Source of the DNA: Pseudomonas sp. Au-Pse12
Lineage (GTDB): Bacteria > Pseudomonadota > Gammaproteobacteria > Pseudomonadales > Pseudomonadaceae
Length of the DNA: 64,000 nt
Direction: 5' to 3'
Assembly: GCF_021341665.1 (NCBI RefSeq)
Contig: NZ_JAJTTH010000007.1
Span: 1-64,000, forward strand
Part shown: positions 31,343 to 38,942 of the stretch, piece by piece
How the letters are laid out: each line of letters opens with the position of its first letter
How positions within the stretch are numbered: the stretch's first letter is position 1
Notes under the pieces: generated by a model
What the model was told of the DNA's origin: nothing
Database searches by the model: none
What the model saw: only the letters and a program-made list of their open reading frames with translations
Program-made: the position numbers and the translations under genes

Positions 31343-32713
31343 ATGCAGCTCTCTTCGCTCACTGCGGTTTCCCCTGTTGACGGCCGCTACGCCGGCAAAA
31401 CCCAGGCCCTGCGCCCCATTTTCAGCGAATACGGCCTGATCCGTGCTCGCGTCCTCGTTGAAGTGCGCTGGCTCCAGCGCCTGGCCGCCCACAGCGCCAT
31501 CAGCGAAGTGCCGGCGTTCTCTGCCGAAGCCAACGCCGTCCTCAATGCCCTGGCAGAGAACTTCTCGCTGGAGCATGCCGAGCGCGTCAAAGAGATCGAG
31601 CGCACCACCAACCACGACGTCAAGGCCATCGAGTACCTGCTCAAGGAACAAGCCGCCAAGCTGCCTGAGCTGGCCAACGTCAGTGAATTCATCCACTTCG
31701 CCTGCACCAGCGAGGACATCAACAACCTGTCCCACGCCCTGATGCTGCGCGAAGGCCGTGATGAAGTGATGCTGCCGCTGATGCGCCAGACCGCCAACGC
31801 CATCCGCGAACTGGCGATCCGCTTCGCCGAAGTGCCGATGCTGTCGCGCACCCATGGTCAGCCGGCCTCGCCGACCACCCTGGGCAAGGAACTGGCCAAC
31901 GTCGTGTACCGCCTGGAGCGCCAGATCGCTCAGGTCGCCGCCGTGCCACTGCTGGGCAAGATCAACGGCGCCGTGGGCAACTACAACGCCCACCTCTCGG
32001 CCTACCCGGACATCGACTGGGAAGCCAATGCCCGCGCCTTCATCGAAGACGAGCTGGGCCTAGCCTTCAACCCCTACACCACGCAGATCGAGCCGCACGA
32101 CTACATCGCCGAGCTGTTCGATGCCATCGCCCGCTTCAACACCATCCTGATCGACTTCGATCGCGATATCTGGGGCTACATCTCCCTGGGCTACTTCAAG
32201 CAGCGCACCATTGCCGGCGAAATCGGTTCCTCGACCATGCCGCACAAGGTCAACCCGATCGACTTCGAGAACTCCGAAGGCAACCTGGGAATCGCCAACG
32301 CGCTGTTCCAGCACCTGGCGAGCAAGCTGCCGATTTCCCGCTGGCAGCGTGACCTGACCGACTCCACCGTGCTGCGCAACCTGGGCGTGGGCTTCGCTCA
32401 CAGCGTGATCGCCTATGAAGCCAGCCTCAAGGGCATCAGCAAGCTGGAGCTCAATGCCCAGAAGATCGCTGAAGACCTGGACGCTTGCTGGGAAGTGCTG
32501 GCCGAGCCGATCCAGACCGTGATGCGTCGCTACAACATCGAAAACCCTTACGAAAAACTCAAAGAACTGACCCGCGGCAAGGGCATCAGCCCAGAAGCGT
32601 TGCAGACTTTCATCGACGGGCTGGACATGCCCGCCGCGGCCAAGGCCGAGCTCAAGCAGCTCACCCCGGCCAGCTACATCGGTAATGCTGCAGCCCAGGC
32701 CAAGCGCATCTGA
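31343..32713 (+). CDS. purB: Adenylosuccinate lyase
   Basis: A 456-residue fumarase/aspartase-superfamily enzyme that acts twice in purine synthesis (SAICAR to AICAR, and adenylosuccinate to AMP). VSPVDGRYAGKTQALR at the start, RTHGQPASPTTLGKE (catalytic His) and the superfamily signature GSSTMPHKVNP near residue 295 are seen. ATG 31343 is chosen; a 25-residue extension from 31268 would include promoter-like sequence (TATGAT at 31297-31302). Confidence 0.96.
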   Translation: MQLSSLTAVSPVDGRYAGKTQALRPIFSEYGLIRARVLVEVRWLQRLAAHSAISEVPAFSAEANAVLNALAENFSLEHAERVKEIERTTNHDVKAIEYLLKEQAAKLPELANVSEFIHFACTSEDINNLSHALMLREGRDEVMLPLMRQTANAIRELAIRFAEVPMLSRTHGQPASPTTLGKELANVVYRLERQIAQVAAVPLLGKINGAVGNYNAHLSAYPDIDWEANARAFIEDELGLAFNPYTTQIEPHDYIAELFDAIARFNTILIDFDRDIWGYISLGYFKQRTIAGEIGSSTMPHKVNPIDFENSEGNLGIANALFQHLASKLPISRWQRDLTDSTVLRNLGVGFAHSVIAYEASLKGISKLELNAQKIAEDLDACWEVLAEPIQTVMRRYNIENPYEKLKELTRGKGISPEALQTFIDGLDMPAAAKAELKQLTPASYIGNAAAQAKRI

Positions 32714-32732
32714 CCGACTGCTCGACCTTTTG

Positions 32733-32760
32733 ACGCCCGGCCGCGCCGGGCGTTTTTATT
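32733..32760 (+). terminator. Rho-independent terminator of purB
   Basis: ACGCCCGGC-CGC-GCCGGGCGT hairpin followed by TTTTATT, 20 bases after the purB stop. Confidence 0.88.
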
Positions 32761-32796
32761 CCTGCTAGAAAAGTACATTTTTTCAATAGGTTACAC

Positions 32797-33963
32797 ATGA
32801 ATCCTGACATTCCTCTTCAACTTCTGGGCGGCATCACTGCACGGGAATTTCTGCGTGACTACTGGCAGAAGAAGCCCCTGCTGATCCGTCAGGCCCTGCC
32901 TGACTTCGAAAGCCCGATCGAACCCGACGAACTGGCCGGCCTGGCCCTGGAAGAAGAAGTCGAATCGCGCCTGGTGATCGAGAACGGCGAGCGCCCATGG
33001 GAATTGCGCCGCGGCCCATTCGCCGAAGACGAGTTCAGCAAGCTGCCGGAGCGCGACTGGACCTTGCTGGTGCAGGCCGTGGATCAGTTCGTCCCGGAAG
33101 TCGCCGAACTGCTGGAGCACTTCCGCTTCCTGCCGAGCTGGCGCATCGACGACGTGATGATCAGCTTCGCCGCGCCTGGCGGCAATGTCGGCCCGCACTT
33201 CGACAACTACGACGTGTTCCTGCTGCAAGGCCACGGCAAGCGCAACTGGAAGATCGGCCAGATGTGCGACTCCGAGAGCCCGCTGCTGCAGCACGCGGAC
33301 CTGCGCATCCTCGCCGAATTCGAAGAGACCGAAAGCTGGGTCCTGGAGCCCGGCGACATGCTCTACCTGCCACCGCGCCTGGCCCACTACGGCGTTGCGA
33401 TGAATGACTGCATGACCTACTCGGTCGGCTTCCGCGCCCCAAGCGCCGCTGAAGTACTGACCCACTTCACCGACTTCCTCGGCCAGTTCCTGCCGGACGA
33501 GGATCGCTACACCGACGCCGACGTACAGCCGGCCAGCGACCCGCACCAGATCCAGCAGGACGCCCTCGACCGTCTCAAGAGCTTGCTCGCCGAGCACATG
33601 AGCGACGAGCGCCTGCTGTTGACCTGGTTCGGCCAGTTCATGACCGAGCCCCGCTACCCGGAACTGGTGGTCGGCCCGGAACTGGAAGAAGACGACCTGC
33701 TGGGCAGCCTGGAACAGGGCGCGATCCTGATCCGCAACCCGAGCGCGCGCCTGGCCTGGTCGGAAGTGGATGAAGACCTGCTGCTGTTCGCCAGCGGCCA
33801 AAGCCGCCTGCTTCCCGGTAAACTGCGCGAGCTGCTGAAAATGATTTGCGCCGCCGATGCCCTGCATATCGACAACCTCGGCCACTGGCTGGCGGATGAC
33901 GATGGGCGCGGCCTGTTGTGTGAACTGGTCAAGCAAGGGAGCCTGGGGTTTGCCGATGAATAA
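32797..33963 (+). CDS. roxA: Ribosomal protein uL16 arginine hydroxylase (RoxA/YcfD)
   Basis: A 388-residue JmjC-fold 2-oxoglutarate/Fe(II) oxygenase. The N-terminal JmjC domain has the iron-binding facial triad: His-x-Asp in VGPHFDNYDVFLLQ (near residue 130) and a distal His in PPRLAHYGVA (near 193). A dimerisation and winged-helix C-terminal region follows. In E. coli YcfD hydroxylates Arg81 of L16. Its length and arrangement match YcfD. Its stop codon overlaps the start of the following GNAT gene. Confidence 0.92.
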   Translation: MNPDIPLQLLGGITAREFLRDYWQKKPLLIRQALPDFESPIEPDELAGLALEEEVESRLVIENGERPWELRRGPFAEDEFSKLPERDWTLLVQAVDQFVPEVAELLEHFRFLPSWRIDDVMISFAAPGGNVGPHFDNYDVFLLQGHGKRNWKIGQMCDSESPLLQHADLRILAEFEETESWVLEPGDMLYLPPRLAHYGVAMNDCMTYSVGFRAPSAAEVLTHFTDFLGQFLPDEDRYTDADVQPASDPHQIQQDALDRLKSLLAEHMSDERLLLTWFGQFMTEPRYPELVVGPELEEDDLLGSLEQGAILIRNPSARLAWSEVDEDLLLFASGQSRLLPGKLRELLKMICAADALHIDNLGHWLADDDGRGLLCELVKQGSLGFADE

Positions 33964-34378
33964 GATTCACGTACGTGTCGCAGACTGGCAAAAGGACAAC
34001 GCCGAGATCCGGCGCATCCGTGAAGCAGTGTTCATTGCCGAGCAATCGGTTCCGCCCGAGCTGGAATGGGATGCCGACGACGACAGCGCCGTGCACTTCC
34101 TGGCTTTCGAGGGCGACTTCCCTATCGGCACCGCACGCCTGCTGCCTGACGGCCATGTGGGTCGTGTTTCGGTGCTCAAGGACTGGCGCGGCCTGAAGGT
34201 CGGCGATGCGCTGATGCGCGCCGTGATCGATGAAGCCGAGAAGCGCGGCCTGAAGCAGCAGATGCTCAGTGCCCAGGTCCAGGCCACGGCGTTCTACGAG
34301 CGCCTGGGCTTCGCCATCGTCAGCGAAGAATTCCTCGAAGCAGGCATTCCTCACGTCGACATGGTTCGCGGCGCCTGA
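33956..34378 (+). CDS. GNAT-family N-acetyltransferase
   Basis: A 140-residue single-domain GNAT. The acetyl-CoA pyrophosphate-binding motif A is seen in RVSVLKDWRGLKVGDALM (R-G-x-x-x-G), and motif B in AFYERLGFAIVSEEFLEAGIPHVDM. An IRREAVFIAEQSVP-like N-terminal segment (IREAVFIAEQSVPPELEWD) resembles ElaA/YjcF-type enzymes. ATG 33956 overlaps the roxA stop by eight bases, so the two are translationally coupled. Substrate is unknown. Confidence 0.88.
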   Translation: MNKIHVRVADWQKDNAEIRRIREAVFIAEQSVPPELEWDADDDSAVHFLAFEGDFPIGTARLLPDGHVGRVSVLKDWRGLKVGDALMRAVIDEAEKRGLKQQMLSAQVQATAFYERLGFAIVSEEFLEAGIPHVDMVRGA

Positions 34379-34408
34379 GCGACTTGTCGCGCGCGGTAAC
34401 GACCCGCT

Positions 34409-34469
34409 AAAACGCCCCGTCATCCCTCTTCCGGCAACTAAGCTGGAGACCAGGATGCCGGGGCGTTTT
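34409..34469. terminator. Long-stem bidirectional hairpin after the roxA-GNAT operon
   Basis: AAAACGCCCCG-T-CATCC pairs with GGATG-C-CGGGGCGTTTT (16 of 17 positions) around a 27-base insert that can itself fold (TCTTCCGGC with GCTGGAGA). Both ends carry A/T runs, so it can terminate in either direction. The stem is unusually long for a terminator. Confidence 0.65.
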
Positions 34470-34556
34470 GCCATGCGCGATTCAACTTGCCCCACCCAAA
34501 GCCGACAAAGTGTCAAACTCAGGGCTTTACGCCAGCTACTCGCGGAGATAACGGAT

Positions 34557-35312
34557 ATGTCCCTACGCACCTTGCTCACGACGCTGCTGCTGACCTTCAG
34601 CTGTTCGGTCATGGCCGCCACCGAGATCGTGCCCCTCAACAACCGCACCAGTGCCGACCTGCTGCCGGTGGCGCAGAACTTTCTTGGCAAGGACGGCAAG
34701 GTCAGCGCCTATGGCAACCAACTGATCGTGAACGCCGAGCCGGGCAAGATCGCCGAACTGCGGGCGTTCATTGCGCAACTGGATACCGCGGCCAAGCGCC
34801 TGCTGATCACCGTCGACACCAATGAAAACAACTTCCAGGACAACCAGGGTTATTCGGTCAACGGCGTGCCGCAAACGCGCATCATCAATCGCAGCACCGA
34901 GAGCCGCGACGGCGGCATCCAGCAAGTCCAGGCCAGCGAAGGCGTGCCGGCATTGATCCAGGTCGGCCAGAGCGTCCCCCTGACCACCACCCAGACCGAC
35001 CCCTACGGGCGCCTGCAGAACCAGACCCAGTACCGCAATGTCACCCAGGGGTTCTACGTCACCGCCAGCGTTACCGGCGAGACCGTGCACCTGAGCATCA
35101 GCACCAACCGTGACCGCATGAGCCAGGAACGCCCCGATGTAGTGAACGTGCAAAGCACCGACACAACGGTCAGCGGGCGCCTCGGCGAGTGGATCACCCT
35201 GGCCGGAGTGAATCGCCAGACTCAGGCCGACAAGCAGGGCCCGGGCCGCAGCTACTCGACTCAAGGTCGGGATGACATGACCTTGCGGGTCAAGGTCGAC
35301 GCCCTGGACTAA
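34557..35312 (+). CDS. Exported protein with a secretin N-domain-like fold
   Basis: A 251-residue protein with a clear signal peptide (MSLRTLLTTLLLTFSCSVMA). The mature start EIVPLNNRTSADLLPVAQNFLGKDGKVSAYGNQLIVNA (in parts) is typical of a secretin N-domain, of the kind found in PilQ/GspD: a short beta-alpha-beta module that ends in a strand and the IAELRAFIAQLDTAAKRLLITVD helix/strand. The rest is predicted to be beta-rich (VPLTTTQTDPYGRLQN, FYVTASVTGETVHLSI) like the beginning of a secretin channel, but the pore domain is absent. Role unknown. It stands alone after a terminator. Confidence 0.75.
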   Translation: MSLRTLLTTLLLTFSCSVMAATEIVPLNNRTSADLLPVAQNFLGKDGKVSAYGNQLIVNAEPGKIAELRAFIAQLDTAAKRLLITVDTNENNFQDNQGYSVNGVPQTRIINRSTESRDGGIQQVQASEGVPALIQVGQSVPLTTTQTDPYGRLQNQTQYRNVTQGFYVTASVTGETVHLSISTNRDRMSQERPDVVNVQSTDTTVSGRLGEWITLAGVNRQTQADKQGPGRSYSTQGRDDMTLRVKVDALD

Positions 35313-35353
35313 AGCACCAAAAACTGACTGATTAGTCGTATTAGACCAAAGAT

Positions 35354-35377
35354 GTAGTGCCACAAAAAAAGCACTAC
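35354..35377. repeat. Perfect 7-bp inverted repeat with A-rich loop
   Basis: GTAGTGC and GCACTAC flank CACAAAAAAA. It lies just upstream of the putative aceA promoter and 41 bp after the secretin-like gene. It may be a terminator read on the minus strand or a binding site; no stronger claim is possible. Confidence 0.5.
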
Positions 35378-35384
35378 AAAACAT

Positions 35385-35413
35385 TTGACGAGCCAAAAAA
35401 CCGCGGGCATGAT
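35385..35413 (+). promoter_or_regulatory. Candidate sigma-70 promoter upstream of aceA
   Basis: TTGACG, 17 bases, then CATGAT. The -35 matches consensus at five of six positions and the -10 at four of six. It implies a 5' leader of about 405 nt for aceA. Confidence 0.5.
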
Positions 35414-35419
35414 GGCCTC

Positions 35420-35826
35420 GCTCCCGCTAATCAGGGGCCCTGGCAAGGGCCTTCGGATCGTCGCTCTAACCTACCCACCTGAGCCGATTCGTGTCTGTAC
35501 CGCCCACAAGGTGTGTTTGACGAGATTGCGACTGGAACGAAGTTGTCCCGAGGGACGGAAGCGTAATTAGGTAGATCGGCAACACACTGATGGAACGTAC
35601 CAAGGCCCACGACGCCCGAATGCGCCCGCAGCTCGCCTTCACCTGCTCACTTTTCCCCTCGAGTCCATCGTTCACCCGTCGCCATCCCCGTCAGACCCGA
35701 CTTGACCACCTAAGCTTCCTGGTCAGCGAGCAGCCTTCCACGCAACGTTACGAGGCGTGATCGGCGGAGCCGGAATTTTCCAACCAAGAACGACTTTTTA
35801 CACAAGACGCGACGAGGTTTATCTCC
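35420..35826 (+). ncRNA. Long structured 5' leader (or separate small RNA) before aceA
   Basis: A ~400-nt stretch without a plausible gene. It holds GTGTGTT (35511-35517) complementary to AACACAC (35581-35587), GCCGAT (35483-35488) complementary to ATCGGC (35575-35580), and a local GTCC-CGAG-GGAC hairpin (35545-35556). The first two helices cross, so they would be mutually exclusive or form a pseudoknot. Several GGA triplets fall in predicted loops. This is inferred from pairing only. Confidence 0.4.
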
Positions 35827-37152
35827 ATGGCACTGACACGCGAACAGCAAATTGCAGCCCTTGAAAAAGACTGGGCTGAAAACCCGCGCTGGAAAGGCGT
35901 GACTCGCACCTACTCCGCTGCCGACGTGGTCCGTCTGCGTGGCTCGGTTCAACCCGAGCACACCCTGGCACGCATGGGCGCCGAGAAGCTCTGGAACCTG
36001 GTCACCCAAGGTGCCAAGCCGTCCTTCCGTCCTGATAAAGATTTCGTCAACTGCATGGGCGCCCTGACCGGCGGCCAGGCTGTACAACAGGTCAAAGCCG
36101 GTATCCAGGCTATCTACCTGTCGGGCTGGCAAGTGGCTGCGGACAACAACTCCGCAGAATCCATGTACCCCGACCAGTCGCTGTACCCGGTGGACTCGGT
36201 TCCAACCGTGGTCAAGCGCATCAACAACTCGTTCCGTCGTGCCGACCAGATCCAGTGGAAAGCCGGCAAGAACCCGGGCGACGACGGCTACATCGACTAC
36301 TTCGCCCCTATCGTGGCCGACGCTGAAGCCGGTTTCGGCGGCGTTCTGAACGCCTACGAGCTGATGAAGAGCATGATCGAAGCAGGCGCCGCTGGCGTTC
36401 ACTTCGAAGACCAACTGGCTTCCGTGAAGAAATGCGGCCATATGGGCGGCAAAGTACTGGTACCCACCCAGGAAGCCGTACAGAAGCTGACCGCTGCCCG
36501 CCTGGCGGCCGACGTTGCCGGTGTACCGACCATCATCCTGGCCCGTACCGACGCCAACGCTGCCGACCTGCTGACTTCCGACTGCGACCCGTACGACCAG
36601 CCATTCGTGACTGGCACCCGTACCCAGGAAGGCTTCTACAAAGTGAAAGCCGGCCTGGACCAGGCAATCGCCCGCGGCCTGGCTTACGCTCCGTACGCCG
36701 ACCTGATCTGGTGCGAAACCGCCAAGCCGGACCTGGACGAAGCCCGTCGCTTCGCTGAAGCGATCAAGAAGGAATACCCGGACCAGATCCTGTCGTACAA
36801 CTGCTCGCCTTCCTTCAACTGGAAGAAAAACCTGGACGACGCGACCATCGCCAAGTTCCAGCGCGAACTGTCCGCCATGGGTTACAAGCACCAGTTCATC
36901 ACCCTGGCGGGCATTCACAACATGTGGCACAGCATGTTCAACCTGGCGCACGACTACGCCCGCAATGACATGACTGCCTACGTGAAACTGCAAGAGCAAG
37001 AGTTCGCTGACGCCGCCAAAGGCTACACCTTCGTGGCTCACCAGCAGGAAGTGGGCACCGGCTACTTCGACGACATGACCACCGTGATCCAGGGTGGCTC
37101 GTCCTCGGTAACCGCTCTGACCGGCTCCACCGAAGAAGAGCAGTTCCATTGA
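35827..37152 (+). CDS. aceA: Isocitrate lyase
   Basis: A 441-residue glyoxylate-shunt enzyme that splits isocitrate to glyoxylate and succinate. The catalytic loop Lys-Lys-Cys-Gly-His-Met is at residues 201-206 (SVKKCGHMGGK). Other family segments are GGQAVQQVKAGIQAIYLSGWQVAADNN, IVADAEAGFGGVLNAYELMK and YNCSPSFNWKKNLDD (in parts). The length fits the shorter, E. coli-like class. It stands alone, with a long leader and its own terminator. It competes with Icd and Idh encoded upstream. Confidence 0.97.
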   Translation: MALTREQQIAALEKDWAENPRWKGVTRTYSAADVVRLRGSVQPEHTLARMGAEKLWNLVTQGAKPSFRPDKDFVNCMGALTGGQAVQQVKAGIQAIYLSGWQVAADNNSAESMYPDQSLYPVDSVPTVVKRINNSFRRADQIQWKAGKNPGDDGYIDYFAPIVADAEAGFGGVLNAYELMKSMIEAGAAGVHFEDQLASVKKCGHMGGKVLVPTQEAVQKLTAARLAADVAGVPTIILARTDANAADLLTSDCDPYDQPFVTGTRTQEGFYKVKAGLDQAIARGLAYAPYADLIWCETAKPDLDEARRFAEAIKKEYPDQILSYNCSPSFNWKKNLDDATIAKFQRELSAMGYKHQFITLAGIHNMWHSMFNLAHDYARNDMTAYVKLQEQEFADAAKGYTFVAHQQEVGTGYFDDMTTVIQGGSSSVTALTGSTEEEQFH

Positions 37153-37224
37153 TTCCAGGCCTCGCGCCTTGATCGAGCGGCCAATGCGGGCCCGGTAAAA
37201 AACAACCGCATTGCTGTGAAACTG

Positions 37225-37254
37225 ACGCCCCGACTGGTTCGGGGCGTTTTTTTT
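37225..37254 (+). terminator. Rho-independent terminator of aceA
   Basis: ACGCCCCG-ACTGGTT-CGGGGCGT hairpin followed by eight Ts, 72 bases after the aceA stop. Confidence 0.9.
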
Positions 37255-37265
37255 GCCCGCCCTTC

Positions 37266-37352
37266 CCGCAGGAGCCGGCGTGCTGGCGAAATGGGCTGTG
37301 TGCAATCCCCGCCCCTTCCGCCTTCACAACATTCGCCGGCAAGCCGGTGCCG
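37266..37352. repeat. Degenerate REP pair
   Basis: CCCGCAGGAGCCGGCGTGCTGG and the opposed TTCGCCGGCAAGCCGGTGCC, separated by about 50 bases. They match the REP core at 10781, 28847 and 58305 with several changes. It lies between the aceA terminator and the nuo regulatory region. Confidence 0.65.
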
Positions 37353-37423
37353 CCAAAAAAAGCCGACGAAATATTGATCCAGAGCGGTGTCACCCGAAGT
37401 GAAACAGGTTAAAAGGTGCGCCC

Positions 37424-37543
37424 CTGCTACTTGCAGTAACAGAGATATAACAAGCAACTTTCCCACCCCACGAAGGAAAGCAGATTAAAACAACCTCCAA
37501 ATAATATTGATTATCATTTAGAGGCTGTAACTTTCGTTACAGC
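37424..37543. promoter_or_regulatory. nuo upstream region with palindromes and a Fur-like site
   Basis: Within the 621 bp between aceA and nuoA lie: an imperfect repeat CTGCTAC-TTGCA-GTAACAG (37424-37442); TGATTATCATT (37508-37518), which equals the 11 central bases of the Fur consensus; and the perfect GCTGTAAC-TTTC-GTTACAGC (37524-37543). The regulator is not known. About 230 bp of AT-richer leader follows before nuoA. Small frames overlapping this region have no supporting features. Confidence 0.5.
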
Positions 37544-37773
37544 AGGGACAAAACATAATTAACAAAACCTCCCCTAATGCCCGCAGGCTGCGGCTTACGG
37601 GGCTACAGGGGTGAGCTATGTCCTTATTACGATAAACAATTTCGCTTTAGAAATTTTACTTGCCCGGTGTTTAGCCATAAAATCAGCGCGATTGATTGCG
37701 CTGCGACATATCGTCACTGCTTTATTTCTTTATCAAGCTCAGAGACTCTTGCTCTCTGTTAAGGATTACCAGC

Positions 37774-38187
37774 ATGCCCGAAGCGACAGGACTCATGGCC
37801 CACAACTGGGGCTTTGCCATTTTCCTTCTGGGTGTTGTCGGCCTTTGCGCCTTCATGCTCGGCGTCTCCAGCCTCCTCGGGTCAAAAGCCTGGGGCCGCA
37901 GCAAAAACGAACCGTTCGAGTCCGGCATGCTACCTACCGGTGGCGCCCGCTTGCGGCTCTCAGCCAAATTCTATCTGGTCGCGATGCTCTTCGTGATCTT
38001 CGATATCGAAGCCCTCTTTCTCTTTGCATGGTCTGTGTCCGTCCGCGAAAGCGGCTGGACCGGATTCGTCGAAGCTCTCGTTTTCATAGCAATTCTGTTG
38101 GCAGGTCTTGTCTACCTTTGGCGAGTGGGGGCTCTTGACTGGGCTCCGGAAGGTCGTCGTAAGCGGCAGGCGAAGCTAAAACAATGA
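37774..38187 (+). CDS. nuoA: NADH-quinone oxidoreductase subunit A
   Basis: A 137-residue membrane-arm subunit of complex I with three membrane helices. KNEPFESGMLPTGGARLRLSAKFYLVAMLFVIFDIEALFLFAW (in parts) is the NuoA hallmark, with the conserved Glu/Asp in FDIEALF. ATG 37774 with AAGGAT upstream gives the usual length. First of 13 collinear nuo genes ending at 52723; the gap to nuoB is 10 bp. Confidence 0.96.
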   Translation: MPEATGLMAHNWGFAIFLLGVVGLCAFMLGVSSLLGSKAWGRSKNEPFESGMLPTGGARLRLSAKFYLVAMLFVIFDIEALFLFAWSVSVRESGWTGFVEALVFIAILLAGLVYLWRVGALDWAPEGRRKRQAKLKQ

Positions 38188-38197
38188 GGCTTTGGCG

Positions 38198-38872
38198 ATG
38201 CAATACAATCTCACCAGGATCGACCCCGATGCTCCTAACGATCAGTACCCGATCGGCGAACGGGAAACCGTTTCCGATCCGTTAGAGGATCAGGTCCACA
38301 AAAACATCTTCATGGGCAAGCTGGAAGACGTGCTGAGCGGCGCGGTCAACTGGGGGCGTAAAAACTCCCTGTGGCCGTACAACTTCGGCCTGTCCTGCTG
38401 CTACGTGGAAATGACCACCGCCTTCACGGCGCCCCACGACATCGCGCGCTTTGGCGCCGAGGTTATCCGGGCATCGCCGCGTCAGGCGGACTTCATGGTT
38501 ATCGCCGGTACCTGCTTCATCAAGATGGCGCCGATCATCCAGCGTCTCTATGAGCAAATGCTCGAGCCTAAATGGGTTATCTCCATGGGTTCGTGCGCCA
38601 ACTCCGGCGGCATGTACGACATCTACTCGGTAGTTCAGGGGGTGGACAAGTTCCTGCCCGTGGACGTCTACGTACCTGGCTGCCCGCCCCGCCCCGAAGC
38701 GTTCCTGCAAGGCCTGATGCTCTTGCAAGAATCCATTGGCCAGGAGCGTCGCCCACTTTCCTGGGTCGTCGGTGATCAAGGCGTGTACCGCGCCGAAATG
38801 CCGTCGCAAAAGGAGCAGCGCCGCGAACAGCGTATTCAGGTCACCAACCTGCGCAGCCCTGACGAAGTCTGA
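38198..38872 (+). CDS. nuoB: NADH-quinone oxidoreductase subunit B
   Basis: A 224-residue subunit that carries cluster N2, the last Fe-S centre before quinone. The adjacent cysteines in LSCCYVEM, the single Cys in GTCFIKM and the Cys in VPGCPPRPE are the four ligands. ATG 38198 starts MQYNLTRIDP; the TTG two codons earlier is unlikely. It is followed by a 70-bp gap before nuoCD. Confidence 0.97.
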   Translation: MQYNLTRIDPDAPNDQYPIGERETVSDPLEDQVHKNIFMGKLEDVLSGAVNWGRKNSLWPYNFGLSCCYVEMTTAFTAPHDIARFGAEVIRASPRQADFMVIAGTCFIKMAPIIQRLYEQMLEPKWVISMGSCANSGGMYDIYSVVQGVDKFLPVDVYVPGCPPRPEAFLQGLMLLQESIGQERRPLSWVVGDQGVYRAEMPSQKEQRREQRIQVTNLRSPDEV

Positions 38873-38942
38873 TCCAGTTCTGTTCTGACCCAGAAACGAA
38901 CCTGGCTTCACTCTTTACGTTGACCGAAAGCGATAAAAAACC

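Noticed and set aside
35710..37305. 531-codon open frame opposite aceA
   Set aside because: Antisense shadow of isocitrate lyase; composition not protein-like.
37577..38138. Small frames overlapping the nuoA upstream region (37577-37762 and 37611-38138)
   Set aside because: They run into nuoA in another frame, lack a ribosome binding site and show no family features. The region reads better as regulatory leader.
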